Assembly: GCF_001975825.1 (NCBI RefSeq)
Contig: NZ_MTKN01000034.1
Location: 1 to 64,000, forward strand
DNA length: 64,000 nt
From: [Flexibacter] sp. ATCC 35208
GTDB taxonomy: Bacteria > Bacteroidota > Bacteroidia > Chitinophagales > Chitinophagaceae
Reading direction: 5' to 3'
Every line of letters begins with the position of its first letter. The first letter of the stretch is position 1. Positions 9,930-21,200 of the stretch are shown here, piece after piece. The translations under genes were made by a program, and so were the position numbers. The notes under the pieces were generated by a model. That model made no database searches. It had not been told where the DNA came from and saw only the letters and a program-made list of their open reading frames with translations.

Positions 9930-11552
9930 ATGAATTCCAATAAGATGTTCAAGATTACAGCAAAGCAGGTATTTTTATTGTTGATCTTCTATATTCCGAA
10001 TACTATTTTTTCGATGAGTATTCTGGTCATTATGAATGGCGTAGTGTCTGGCAGGCAGGTTGTTAATACTTCGGACCCGGGCCTTATTTTTTTTGCGATA
10101 GTAGTGGTGTCTTTTTTGATGAACGTGTATTTTCATAAGAAGATCATTCTATTTGCCAACCATCTTATTTATGAAAATGAGCTGCGGATAATGGAGCGAT
10201 TTCAGTCCATCAGCCTGCAGCAGCTAGAGCAGATAGGTTCACCCCGGATTTATGGTGCTGTTGAGGATATGCGTATGCTGGTGTTCCTGCCGGGTCTTGT
10301 TACTACGGGTATTTCCATCTTTTTTACATTGCTTATATGCGTGGTGTATTTCTTTTGGGTGTCCATCCCTTCTATGATCTTCGTTGTATTGCTGATAGCA
10401 GTTATGATTTCAGTGTTTTTAATGGTAAACAGGAAAGTTGCCCGGAGTGCGCATCAATTGCGTAAAGAGAACGACGCGTATTTTAAGTTACTGGAAGATT
10501 TTATCAAAGGGTTTAAAGAGTTTAAACTGAGCCTGGTAAGACGCACTAATTTTAATGAGAAGTTTTTCTTTCCCAACCGTGCCTCGGTAAGAGATACAGA
10601 ATCCTTTGTATCTGGGTATCTGACATTTATTAACCTGGTGAGCCAGTATGGTTTCTACCTGGTAATTGGCTGTGTGATATTTGTATTGCCTTACCTGAAA
10701 ATGTTGAACCGGCAGGAAGTAAGTGCTTTTGTAATTATTCTGTTATTCCTGAGAGGGCCTATTAATTCCTTAATGAGCATGCAAACATTTTTTACCAAGG
10801 CTGTGACAGCCAACAAACGTATCAACAAATTTATGGAAGAGCTGGAGGCATTGTCAGCAACTGTGCCATCATTGGGAGCAATGGAAGGACATGGGCAGGT
10901 AAAATCGCTTTCATTCAAAAATATTAGTTACAAATATGATACTGTCGAAGGTGGCGACCGGTATGCATTGCAGCACCTCAACTTTTCTCTGGAAGGGGGA
11001 GAGGTGGTTTTTATTATAGGTGGCAATGGTAGTGGTAAAAGTACATTTATAAACATACTCACGGGTATTTACACACCTGCCAGCGGTAAAATATTTCTTA
11101 ACGGGAGGGAGGTGCAGAATACTTCCCAATACTACAGAAATCATATATCCGCTATTTATTCAGATCATCATCTTTTTTCGGAGAATTATGAGAATTATTC
11201 CCTGGTTGGTAATGACATCTATAAGCAACTACTAGCTGTAATGGAGCTGGATAGTGTGGTCGATGATACGTTGGACGCTGCGGCCCGCCGCCGGTTCTCT
11301 AAGGGCCAGGCCAAGCGGATGGCGTTGATATTTGCCATGCTGGAAGACCGGCAGGTACTGGTCCTGGATGAATGGGCTGCAGACCAGGATCCGCATTTCA
11401 GAAAGTTTTTTTATGAGCAGCTGGTGCCAAGATTCAGAGAAAAAGGTAAAACAGTGATTGCCGTAACACATGATGATGCTTATTTCAAACACGCAGACAG
11501 GGTCATCAGGTTCGAGTATGGAAATATTGTAAATGAGGCTATCGTTTCATAG
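9930..11552 (+). CDS. cyclic-peptide/siderophore exporter, ABC transporter of the SyrD/PvdE type
   Basis: A 540-residue half-transporter. Residues 1-300 hold about six membrane segments. The nucleotide-binding domain (about 325-540) has Walker A GGNGSGKST, a signature of the form FSKGQAKR and Walker B VLVLDEWAADQD. Replacement of LSGGQ by a SKGQ/SQGQ form and the fused TM-NBD length are typical of the SyrD/PvdE cyclic-peptide exporter family, which moves NRPS peptides or their precursors across the inner membrane. The position inside the cluster points to export of the peptide made here. Its 3' end overlaps the convergent SGNH-like gene by 14 bases. Confidence 0.92.
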   Translation: MNSNKMFKITAKQVFLLLIFYIPNTIFSMSILVIMNGVVSGRQVVNTSDPGLIFFAIVVVSFLMNVYFHKKIILFANHLIYENELRIMERFQSISLQQLEQIGSPRIYGAVEDMRMLVFLPGLVTTGISIFFTLLICVVYFFWVSIPSMIFVVLLIAVMISVFLMVNRKVARSAHQLRKENDAYFKLLEDFIKGFKEFKLSLVRRTNFNEKFFFPNRASVRDTESFVSGYLTFINLVSQYGFYLVIGCVIFVLPYLKMLNRQEVSAFVIILLFLRGPINSLMSMQTFFTKAVTANKRINKFMEELEALSATVPSLGAMEGHGQVKSLSFKNISYKYDTVEGGDRYALQHLNFSLEGGEVVFIIGGNGSGKSTFINILTGIYTPASGKIFLNGREVQNTSQYYRNHISAIYSDHHLFSENYENYSLVGNDIYKQLLAVMELDSVVDDTLDAAARRRFSKGQAKRMALIFAMLEDRQVLVLDEWAADQDPHFRKFFYEQLVPRFREKGKTVIAVTHDDAYFKHADRVIRFEYGNIVNEAIVS

Positions 11553-12501
11553 CTATGGCCGGAGGTCCGCTTTTGGGGTGGTTAAATAGTTCATTGCATA
11601 ATATTTTGCTGAATTTAACAGCTCCCTGGTTATTTAAATGGTCGTTGTCTGAAAAGTCCTGCAGGTTAAAACGTTTGTCGTGGGTAAAGTTCCCATATTC
11701 CAGTGCATACTGTTGTTGTACTTCATGAATGAACTCCTCCTGTAGATTTACAAGCCGGGGATCCAGGTTACTGGCGTAAAAGTCAGTAACCGGCGTAGAG
11801 AACAATATTACCCGTATATGGCGGTTATGAAGCATGGCCAGGGTTTCCCTGAATATTTGCAGGTTTTGATCATAAAAGGCTTTTGAATAAAGTTTTGAGT
11901 GTGCTGCAGCTCTTTTTTTTCCGGTCCTCTCATTAATGTTTTTTGAAAAAGTGCGTTGTGAATATCCCCATGTATTCATTGGCATGATAAATTCCGTACG
12001 CTGGTGCATCATTTTAAGCAGGATGCCCTGCAGGGTATATTGTACCACGCCAGGTTCCAGCAGATGTAAAGATGCGCGCAGCTGGTTGTAAGAGGTTGTA
12101 TAATCCAGGTTCATGAAGTAATTATAGTAATAGTCCCGCCATTTATTCTCCCGGTCTGTCATGCTATAGAAAGTGGTCAGGTAATCAATATCAAAAGCTA
12201 CGGTATGCAGATTTTTCATATCGTTGAGGTATCTTTTCACTATACGGATATCAGTGCCAAGGTCCTGGCTGAGATTACCCATGTTAAAGGCGCCGGATGG
12301 CAGGTATTCAGGATTTACGCCATGTAGTACATGGGATGAACCCATTACCAGGCAATTGACCTGGCTGATGTGTTTTTCAAGGAGTTGCTCCTTTCGCAGG
12401 TAAATATTTCCCGAGCGGCTGATAAGCCAGAAGTAGAGTGGTACAAAGGCAAGACAGGGGAGTAAGAACCAGGTTGTCTTCTGTAATAATGACATTCTCA
12501 T
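11539..12501 (-). CDS. SGNH-like accessory protein of an MBOAT acyltransferase pair
   Basis: About 320 residues with an N-terminal signal anchor (MRMSLLQ then a hydrophobic stretch) and a GSSH block (MGSSHVLHG) early in the protein. A late DNDHLNNQGA block carries Asp and His. This is the arrangement of the SGNH/DltD/AlgX-like proteins that act outside the membrane with an MBOAT partner. The start chosen leaves 13 bases after the MBOAT stop; an ATG at 12546 would add 15 residues and overlap the MBOAT gene. The gene immediately follows the MBOAT gene, so the two probably form an acyl-transfer unit. Substrate is unknown; candidates are the peptide, a lipid or a surface glycan. Confidence 0.75.
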   Translation of the reverse strand: MRMSLLQKTTWFLLPCLAFVPLYFWLISRSGNIYLRKEQLLEKHISQVNCLVMGSSHVLHGVNPEYLPSGAFNMGNLSQDLGTDIRIVKRYLNDMKNLHTVAFDIDYLTTFYSMTDRENKWRDYYYNYFMNLDYTTSYNQLRASLHLLEPGVVQYTLQGILLKMMHQRTEFIMPMNTWGYSQRTFSKNINERTGKKRAAAHSKLYSKAFYDQNLQIFRETLAMLHNRHIRVILFSTPVTDFYASNLDPRLVNLQEEFIHEVQQQYALEYGNFTHDKRFNLQDFSDNDHLNNQGAVKFSKILCNELFNHPKSGPPAIAMKR

Positions 12502-12514
12502 ATGTGACGGAATA

Positions 12515-13879
12515 TTAAAATTGGAAATAAATAAATTGGTATGCATTCCAATTACCCAGGAAATAAATGCCCAGCATCAACGTGTAATAGTAATATTTGC
12601 GCTGTTCCGGCAGTTTGGTATTGACGAAAGCCACGAAACCTGTATTTCGTATTTTGTATTCGAAGAGCAAAAAGCCTGTGACAAGTGCAATCCACCATGC
12701 ATATGCCGGGGTAATTATAATGGCCGGCGAAAGGAGGTTGGTAAATGTAACTGCAGCTATGTGCAGATCCGGAGCGCGGAATAATACGAAGGTCAATGAT
12801 ATCAGTATAAACGTGGTAATGGTGGTAAGCCTGGTATGTCTGTTACGCAGATGCAGTTTGTCTTCAATAATAAGCAATAAGCCATGAATGCCTCCCCATA
12901 GAACAAATGTCCATTGTGCACCATGCCATAATCCTGATATACAGAACACAATGAAACGATTCAGGTTTTTCCGGAACCCGGATACTTCGCTGCCTCCCAT
13001 TGGGATATATACATAGTCGCGGAACCAGGTGGTAAGAGAGATGTGCCAGTTCCGCCAGAACGATGACATGGAGCCAGCAAACAGGGGAAAGTTGAAGTTC
13101 TTCATTATGTCAATACCGAGGCATCTGGAAGAGCCGATGGCAATGTCGGAATATCCTGAGAAATCGCAGTAGATCTGGATAGTAAAAAGGAAAATAGCTA
13201 TTGCTGAGTTGTAATGGTCAGTTGCTACGCCATAATACTCATCCACGATACGCGAAATATTATCTGCAATCACTACCTTTTTGAAAAGACCATACATTAC
13301 CAGTTTTAGGCCATCAACGATATTTTGACGGTTGTAGGGGTGGTCGGTGCGTAGTTGCCCGATCAGATGTTGTGGTCTTTCAATAGGCCCTGCAACCATC
13401 TGGGGAAAGTACATGACATATAGTGCATAATAGCCCAGATGACGTTCAGGTTTGAAGTGACCACGATACACTTCAATCGTGTAACTCATGGCCTGAAAGG
13501 TGTGAAAGGAGAGGCCCAGGGGCAGCAGTATCTCCATGAAAGAGTAGGGCTTCCAGCCGGCTGTTTGGCGGACAAGATTTATATTTTCGATGATGAAGTT
13601 GAAGTATTTAAAATACATCAGTATTCCTATGTTGGAAAGAATACTGATTACCAGGTACAGCTTTCGCCTGTGCCCCGTGGACCGGTCTATCATGATAGCA
13701 GCGCGATAGTCAACCAGTATGATAAAGAAAATAATAAGGATGAACACTGGTTTATATACCATATAAAAATAGCAGGAGGCCCCCAACAGTAGTACCCAGC
13801 GGTAAGCGGCTGGCAACAGGTAATACATAACAATTACCAGTGGCAGAAACAGCAGGTACTCAAAGGAATTGAATAACAT
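12515..13879 (-). CDS. MBOAT-family O-acyltransferase (AlgI/DltB/PatA-like)
   Basis: A 454-residue polytopic membrane protein beginning MLFNSFEYLLFLP, the typical opening of the AlgI/DltB group. Family landmarks are MVAGPIERP (mid protein), YCDFSGYSDIAIG, FWRNWHISLTTWFRDYVYIP and the conserved active-site His in SGLWHGAQW. These enzymes pass acyl groups across or within the membrane onto hydroxyls of extracytoplasmic substrates. It is encoded leftward between the exporter and NRPS2, next to an SGNH-like partner and a fatty-acid-hydroxylase-family protein. A tailoring role on the peptide is plausible from context but not shown by the sequence. Confidence 0.92.
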   Translation of the reverse strand: MLFNSFEYLLFLPLVIVMYYLLPAAYRWVLLLGASCYFYMVYKPVFILIIFFIILVDYRAAIMIDRSTGHRRKLYLVISILSNIGILMYFKYFNFIIENINLVRQTAGWKPYSFMEILLPLGLSFHTFQAMSYTIEVYRGHFKPERHLGYYALYVMYFPQMVAGPIERPQHLIGQLRTDHPYNRQNIVDGLKLVMYGLFKKVVIADNISRIVDEYYGVATDHYNSAIAIFLFTIQIYCDFSGYSDIAIGSSRCLGIDIMKNFNFPLFAGSMSSFWRNWHISLTTWFRDYVYIPMGGSEVSGFRKNLNRFIVFCISGLWHGAQWTFVLWGGIHGLLLIIEDKLHLRNRHTRLTTITTFILISLTFVLFRAPDLHIAAVTFTNLLSPAIIITPAYAWWIALVTGFLLFEYKIRNTGFVAFVNTKLPEQRKYYYYTLMLGIYFLGNWNAYQFIYFQF

Positions 13880-13909
13880 CGCATGAACGGTTAAAATGTA
13901 ATAGACTAA

Positions 13910-14743
13910 TTATGACAGGTCACTACCCGGTTTTTGGGATTTAACGAAGGGGAAAAAGAATTGGGAGGACCAGGATTCGTCATGATCTTCCAGGCCGTAT
14001 TCCTGGGGGAATTTGCGGGTTATTTTGGCAGTGCCGAATATCACATCCCAGATGAGCAGCATATTGCCATAATTGCCGTTATAATGACCAATTCCATCGC
14101 GATCATGTGCAGCATGGTGAGCATGATGTGTGGCAGGCAGTGATATGGTGCGTTCAAGTACCCAAGTGAAAGGATGCAGTATACGATAGCGATACAGGGG
14201 CATATCCCAGCGAATGCTGGAATGCGCAAGATATGTGATAACACCGCGTATGGTGCCCACAATCAGCGAGGCGGGGCCCATGCCCAGGAAGGTAAGTGTA
14301 GCTGTGATATACAGGTTAGGAAATAGCAGGCTTTGCACCAGGTTATTGCGGTTAGCCATGGCCATGCCCATATAGGAGGCAGAGTGATGTGCACGATGAA
14401 ACTTCCACAGCCAGGGGATTTCATGATGCAACCGGTGAAACCAGTACTGTGTAAAATCATCTGCAATGATGATGATCAGTACTGCCCAGCCGAGGGATAC
14501 CCATGAAAAAGCGCTTTTATATTGGGGTATCACGAGCGGTAATAAAAATAGCAGGAAGAAATTGATTTTTAGAAATCTTAGCAGATAGCCAATTATAAAG
14601 GATGAAAGGTCCAGGTAGCGGTCGTTTTTTTTCCACCGTCCTGTATACAGGCCAAGTGCAAACTCGAGGATGCCAAGGCTCAGGTAAATTGCCATAAGTC
14701 CCCAGCTGGCAAGATTCCGGATGACAAGGTTGAATATGTCCAT
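13910..14743 (-). CDS. sterol desaturase / fatty acid hydroxylase superfamily protein
   Basis: A 277-residue membrane protein with the di-iron histidine boxes of the superfamily: HRLHH, then HRAHH, then HHAHH with a later HYNGNYGN. Hydrophobic spans occur in the first 100 residues and again in the middle. Members introduce hydroxyls or double bonds into lipid-like substrates at the membrane. It lies 30 bases upstream of the MBOAT gene in the same orientation, forming a leftward unit. It could hydroxylate a fatty acyl group destined for the peptide or a membrane lipid. The exact substrate cannot be read from the sequence. Confidence 0.88.
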   Translation of the reverse strand: MDIFNLVIRNLASWGLMAIYLSLGILEFALGLYTGRWKKNDRYLDLSSFIIGYLLRFLKINFFLLFLLPLVIPQYKSAFSWVSLGWAVLIIIIADDFTQYWFHRLHHEIPWLWKFHRAHHSASYMGMAMANRNNLVQSLLFPNLYITATLTFLGMGPASLIVGTIRGVITYLAHSSIRWDMPLYRYRILHPFTWVLERTISLPATHHAHHAAHDRDGIGHYNGNYGNMLLIWDVIFGTAKITRKFPQEYGLEDHDESWSSQFFFPFVKSQKPGSDLS

Positions 14744-14780
14744 TGGTTTATTTTTAAGAATAGATCAAAGTGAGTGGTAT

Positions 14781-14954
14781 TTACTCTTTTGATAAAATTG
14801 TTTGTGTTGTAGACAGAGGGGTGTTTTTTGTTACCCCCGGTAGAAAATATTTTATAGCAATGAGGATAGCCGAAAAAATAATTACCGGTACCAGGTAAAG
14901 AAACAGGGTCACTAAAAATTTCTTAAATATGAGGTTAAGATCTGAACATTTCAT
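14781..14954 (-). CDS. small single-span membrane protein (57 aa)
   Basis: A 57-residue frame with one long hydrophobic segment (about residues 12-36, FLVTLFLYLVPVIIFSAILI) flanked by Lys, then a short polar C-terminus. It lies 37 bases upstream of the fatty-acid-hydroxylase-family gene and in the same direction, so it would be the first gene of the leftward unit. An ATG at 15005 would extend it by 17 residues. No family is recognised. The membrane segment and operon position favour a real gene; its small size keeps confidence moderate. Confidence 0.45.
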   Translation of the reverse strand: MKCSDLNLIFKKFLVTLFLYLVPVIIFSAILIAIKYFLPGVTKNTPLSTTQTILSKE

Positions 14955-15016
14955 AAATAACGGACTGAGTTGATTAATGAGGGTGGCTGGGTAGATTAAC
15001 TGCATTGCTGTACGCT

Positions 15017-15024
15017 CAAATGTA
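15017..15024 (-). promoter_or_regulatory. possible -7 element for the leftward operon
   Basis: Read on the minus strand this is TACATTTG, a full match to the Bacteroidota TAnnTTTG -7 element, 62 bases before the small membrane gene. No convincing -33 TTTG is seen at the usual spacing, so the call is tentative. Confidence 0.3.
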
Positions 15025-15071
15025 CAATGAGTAAATAATTATTACTATTCTAATTGGACTAAATTATCTTA

Positions 15072-15094
15072 AACAGAATAGTGAAAAGTCTGTT
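15072..15094. promoter_or_regulatory. inverted repeat AACAGA-N11-TCTGTT upstream of NRPS2
   Basis: Perfect 6-base arms AACAGA (15072-15077) and TCTGTT (15089-15094) lie in the divergent gap between the leftward operon and NRPS2. The same two half-sites with a 3-base spacer occur upstream of the TonB-receptor-like gene at 23385-23399. This could be a shared operator or chance. Confidence 0.25.
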
Positions 15095-15137
15095 ATGTTT
15101 ATTTATCTGCCGGATTATATGCTGAATGGATTAATTT

Positions 15138-15151
15138 ATTCCATATGGAAT
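15138..15151. promoter_or_regulatory. 14-bp perfect palindrome in the divergent promoter region
   Basis: ATTCCATATGGAAT is its own reverse complement. It lies 135 bases before the NRPS2 start in an AT-rich gap of about 280 bases (15006-15285) with no convincing gene. It is a candidate dimeric regulator site; the match is by symmetry only. Confidence 0.3.
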
Positions 15152-15285
15152 TTTTCTGCTTAATAATCTTTATTAATTTGCCGCCATGCAATTAGTATGA
15201 ATAGTCATAGTATACAAATGAAAATTCTTGTAACCACTAAGAGTTAACTCCTTATCCACTAAAGAAGTATTCAAACGGAAATATT

Positions 15286-18200
15286 ATGGACGTCTTTTCT
15301 GGTTATCGCTTGTCTCCTCAGCAGCAGCAAGTATTTCAGTCACAGCAGTACCGGCCTTTACCTCATGCCCAGTTAGCTTTGCGTATAGCAGGCAGTTTCA
15401 ACAGACAAAGGCTGAAAATGGCCGTACAAAAAGTTATTGAGCAGGATACTGTGTTCCGCACTGTTTATGTCAAATTGCCGGGCACGGAATGGCCTGTGCA
15501 GATTGTAAATGATACTGCCGGGTTTATTTATGAAGAGCATAATACAGATGGTACTCCTAACGCGCAGCAGTTATTGCTGACAACTGCATCGCAGCAGGTG
15601 TTTGATCTTGAACAGGGACCACTGATACGAATTGATGTTGCGGCGGCATCGCAGAATACTACTATTATTGCGGTAACCATCCCTGCAATTTGTGCAGACT
15701 ATTGCAGCGTTTCAATATTAGCCGATCAACTAATTTTGGGTTACCTGACTGTCGGCCAGGAACATTTATCAGCTGATACAGATGTGCTTCCTTATCTTCA
15801 GTTCTCCGAATGGCAGCATCAGTTGCAGGACGCAGAAGAGAAAGTTGAAGGATTGGCCTATTGGAATAATAAAGCGGCGGAAAAGCAATTGCCGTTATTA
15901 CCTTTTGACAGGGATCCACAGCAACAGGAGGGATATGTACAGGCTACATATCAAGTAACCATACCGCTTAGAACGCAGTTGGCAGCTTTTGACCAGGAGC
16001 GGCTGGAAGCTGCCATGGGACTTTGCTGGCACTGGATGTTGTGGCGCTTTAGCGGCTGCCAGGAAGCCGTAACAGGGCATATAAATACTGGTCGTGATTT
16101 TGCAGAGCTGAATCAAACGTTGGGGCTGCTTTCCAGGTGCCTGCCAGTGGCTATTTCATTAACACCTGTAACGCCTTTCCATGCATCGCTGAATGCTTAT
16201 ATCAGCATATTACAGGCAAACGATGAGCATAAGGTTTATTATATGCCGCATGGGAATCCTTCTCCACTACCATATATTTTTGAATACCAGGACATGCCGC
16301 TGCGTTTCAGGGGAATGAGTGTGGCTGATGCGGATACTATTGAAATACTTCAGCGCCAGGCATCACCGGAAGCCACAAAAATACAATTGCGTTGTGTGCG
16401 GGAAGCGGATGAATGGCGGCTGGTTTTCTGTTATAATCAGCGTGCATTCAGCGAAAAAAGTATACAGTTGCTGGCTAGTATGTATATCTGCATACTGGAA
16501 CAGTGCCTCGGTAACCCGGCTGTTACACCTTCATCCATGCAGTTGCTGGGGGATGATGAATTGCAGCTGATCATGCAGCAGTTCAATGATGTCCAAACCA
16601 TTTTTGAAGATGGAGACCTTACTATAGATGAACTTTTTGATAAACAGGCGGGTCTGTATGGGCAGGCTCCTGTTGTGACAGCTGGTAGTACAACTCTTAC
16701 CTATGCCGATTTGCAGGCGAAGGTAAATGCATTGGCTGCCTATCTTGTAAATGAAAAGAAAATAATGCCTGGTAGCCTGGTGGCATTGATGTGTGAAGAG
16801 CGCGAACATATGGTTATTGGTATATTGGCTATTCTTAAAGCAGGAGCGGCCTATGTACCGCTAGATCCTGCCAATCCTGAAAAGCGCCTGCGGTTTGTGC
16901 TGGAAGACAGTAATGCCGCATTGCTGCTTACTCAGCGGTCGCTGGTGCATCATGCTGCTGGTTACACCGGTGATATGCTTTACCTGGAAGATGCTTCATG
17001 GCAACAATCCGGGCTTACTGTTTTAAATGGGAAGCGTACACCGGAATCTATAGCCTATGTGATATATACCTCTGGTACTACAGGTAAACCCAAAGGTGTG
17101 CAGATAACAGACCGTTCCCTGGTGAACTATGTGTGCTGGTTAAAAAGCACCTTCGGCCTGGAGGAACAAGATAGTGGCGTGTTGCTATCTTCATTTGCGT
17201 TTGACCTGGGCTATACCAGTATATGGGGCACGCTGCTGACCGGCGGTCATCTGCATCTGGTACCTGAAAGCATGGTAAAACAGCCGGATGCGCTGGTGCA
17301 GTACATAGCAGCACAAGGGATTACTTTTATCAAAACAACCCCTTCACTGTTTCATGTTATTACACATGCTTCCAATGCGCAGTTACTCGCCGGCAGTAAA
17401 TTGAGGCTGGTATTGACAGGTGGTGAACCTATCCGGGTACGCGATCTGGAAGAAATTGTGCGGATTAAGCCCGATATAGCGCTGGCAAATCATTACGGTC
17501 CTACAGAAACTACCATAGGCACCGTTGCTACGTTAATAGATACCAGGCAGTTGCAGGCATATGCCGTTCAGCCGGTGATCGGTCGCCCTGTTGCAAATAG
17601 TTATATTTATATACTCGATGAGCAAGGTCACAGTGTGCCACCGGGTATTGCGGGTGAGTTGTGTGTGGCAGGTGTGGGCCTTGCAAAAGGATACCTGAAC
17701 CGCGATGTGCTGACGGCTGAAAAGTTTGCCGTACATCCATCTACCGGCCAGCGCATATACCGTACAGGTGACCAGGCCTACTGGACGGCAGAAGGTAATA
17801 TTCTTTTCACCGGTCGTATAGATGACCAGGTGAAAATTCGCGGTTACCGTGTAGAGCTGAATGAGGTGCAGTCTGCGCTGGCACTATACCCTGCAGTAAG
17901 ACGGGTGGCGGTGATAGCAATAGACAATGAAGCATTTGGAAAAGAGCTGGCGGCATATTATGAAAGTAATGGATCACCAGCCGCGCAGGATCTGCGCAGT
18001 TTCCTGTCTGCTTCGTTACCAGAGGCTTTTATACCCAGTTATTTTATACAGGTGAAAGAGTTGCCGCTTACAGCCAATGGTAAGCTTAATAAGGCTGTTT
18101 TGCCGCCGGTGCAACTTATTGATGATAGCGCCTATGTAGCGCCCCGGAATGAGACAGAAGCTCAAATGGCTGTCCTTTGGCAAACATTGCTGGGGAATCC

Positions 18201-21200
18201 CAGGATAGGTGTGGATGATGACTTTTTTGATATGGGCGGACATAGTCTGAAAGCCATACAACTGGCTACGCATATCCACAAACAATTCAATGTTAAAATT
18301 GAGATAAGCAGGATATTTGCCCACCCTACTATCGCGCAGCTGGCAGTGTTGGTGCAAAATGCCATTACCCAGCAATTCCAGCATATTATACCGCTGGAAG
18401 CCAGGGGGCTATATGAGTTGTCCCACGCACAAAAGCGGCTATGGATAATGAGCCAGTTCGAAGATGGTGCTGCCGCTTATAATGTACCAAGTGCCACATT
18501 ACTTGAAGGGCCGGTCGATACAGTTGCTTTTCGCTGTGCGCTGGAAACGCTGGTTGAAAGACATGAGAACCTGCGGACGGTATTCGTAACGAAAGACGGT
18601 CACCCTATGCAGCTTATATTGCCAGCTGATGCCAGTGGTTTTGTCATGCAGGAAAAAGATCTGCGGAGTATTAACAATGCGGCAGAACTGGTAAAAGAAT
18701 GGATGGCAACAGATACGTGCACACCTTTTGACCTCGAAAAGGGCCCTTTGCTGAGGGCCATGCTTTTGCGCCTGGAGGAAGAGCAGTATCTGTTTATGTT
18801 CAATATACATCATATAGTAAGTGATGGATGGTCGAGAGGATTGCTGGCCCGCGAACTATTATATTTCTATCGTTTATATGAAGCCGGTGAAGGGCAGCCC
18901 CTGCCTCCTTTACGCCTGCAGTATAAAGATTACGCAGCCTGGCATAATGGGATATATGAAATGCATGCAGCATACTGGCAGCAGCTATATAAACATCATA
19001 TACCGTCATTGGATTTTCCGGCGGATTTTGAGCGGCCTGCAGTTTTATCCTTCAGTGGTGCTTACATACAGCGTACGCTTTCTGCAGATAGCACCATGCA
19101 CCTGAAAAAGATGGCACAGGCACATAATACGACGCTCAACAACCTGCTGTTTGCATTATATGGTATGTTGCTGGCACATTATACAGGCAAGGAGGAAGTG
19201 GTACTGGGATCGCTTGTATCAGGCCGCAGCCATGTAGATCTGGAAAATATGTTGGGTGTGTTCATCAATTTCCTGCCTATTCGTCTGAAAACTGATATGG
19301 GAACCCGTCTGGAAGATTATGTGCGCGAGACACATGCAGTACTCATGCAGGCTTACCAGCACCAGGATTATCCGTTTGACCTGATGGTAGAACATTGTAT
19401 ACACGAGCGTGATATGTCGCATAACCCGTTTTTCGATACAATGGTGAACTTTCATTCAGAGAGTGGAATGTCGGGGCAGGGCGTTACTGCTGGCGGCACA
19501 CTTGATGGTACGCAGGTTCGCATCCGTCCATATTTGCCAGGCAGACAGGATGAAGTACATGCCGTGCTGGATTTTAAGCTGGATATACATCCTGTTGCAG
19601 ATACCCTGGAGTTATATTTTTCCTACAATAGTAAATTGTTTACACCGGCCCGCATGGAAACTTTCCTGGACCGCTACGTGGTGCTGCTGGAAAGTGTGCT
19701 TGCCGACCCTGCAAAACTGCTGGCAGATTATTTCTCTTGGAATGTTTCAACTGCTGTGGCGCCTGTTAATATCTGTTCAACATTTGTGGCAGAACCGCTG
19801 GAGGAGTATATGCAATACTGGAGCCAGGAGCTTGAAATGGGATTGCAGATCAATTTTGCACCCTATAACCAGGTTTTTCAGCAGCTATATAATACAGACA
19901 GTTTGCTTTATAATGCCGATGGCATCAATGTGCTGCTTTTGCGTGTGGAAGACTGGATCCGGGATGTGCGTGATTGGTCAGCGGAAGAGCAGGTTACCCT
20001 GTTGGAACAGGCAGCTGAAGAATTAAAGAAAGCGTTTAATTATAGCCGGGAGCATATGTTTGTGACCTGCCTGGTAGGACTGGCACCCCTATCACCTGCA
20101 GCAGGATATGCGCCGGAAGTAGCGGCAGCACTGGAGTTGGCGAACAACACGTTATTAACCTTTTTCGCAAATAAAACCGGTTGTTACCTGGTTGATATGG
20201 AGGAAGCGGCCAGCCTGTATGCCGTAGAGGAAGTGTTTGATACCAGGTCGGACGAAGTTGGACACATACCTTTCTCTACAGAATACTATGCTGCATTGGG
20301 TACCCTACTGGCCAGGAAGGTACGAGCCTGCAAGGCTACGCCATACAAGGTGATAGTATTTGACTGTGATAATACTTTATGGAAAGGTATATGCGGAGAG
20401 ACTGACGCACGCGGGGTAGAGATAGATGAAAATTTTAAAGAATTGCAGCGGTTCTTGCTGAAAAAATATGAAGAGGGTTTCCTGCTTGCCATTGCAAGCA
20501 AAAATAATGAGGCGGATGTATGGGAGGTTTTTGATACCCATCCTGATATGGTATTGAACCGCTCACATATAGCTGCACACCGCATCAACTGGGAGCATAA
20601 AGCCTTGAATATCGGCAGCCTTGCCAGGGAGCTTAACCTGTCAGCAGACAGTTTTATTTTCCTGGATGACAGCATGTTTGAGATAGAACAGGTATCAGCT
20701 GCATATCCCGATCTGTTGGCGCTGCCATTGCCCGGAGATGCTGCTGGAATACCGGGTTTCCTGTATCATAACTGGGCTTTTGACCGCCTGCATATAACTG
20801 CTGAAGACCGTGAGCGTAATAATATGTACAAGGCAGAAAAAGAGCGGAAATCAGCGCAGGAAGAAAGCAGGTCTATAGCAGCGTTCATGCAGTCGATGAA
20901 CATACGCGTATATATGGATCCCCTTGCAGAAGTAGATGTAGAACGTGCTGTACAACTCACGCTGCGCACCAATCAGTTCAACCTGAATGGTAAGCAGCTT
21001 AGCAGCGCCGGCGTACTGGAATATATGAAAGATAACAATGGTATACAGCGTATTATAAAGGTTGAAGACCGCTTTGGCAACTATGGGACTGTAGGCTTAT
21101 TACTGGCCGGGGCCCACAATGGCCGTTTACTTATAGATACGTGGTTGTTAAGTTGCCGTGTACTGGGCAGGGGAGTGGAGGATATCGTGCTGGAGCACCT

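Noticed and set aside
19463..20026. 187-codon plus-strand frame inside NRPS2
   Set aside because: It overlaps the C/FkbH region in another frame and is rich in Trp, Cys and Ile; the NRPS2 frame carries clear conserved motifs throughout.
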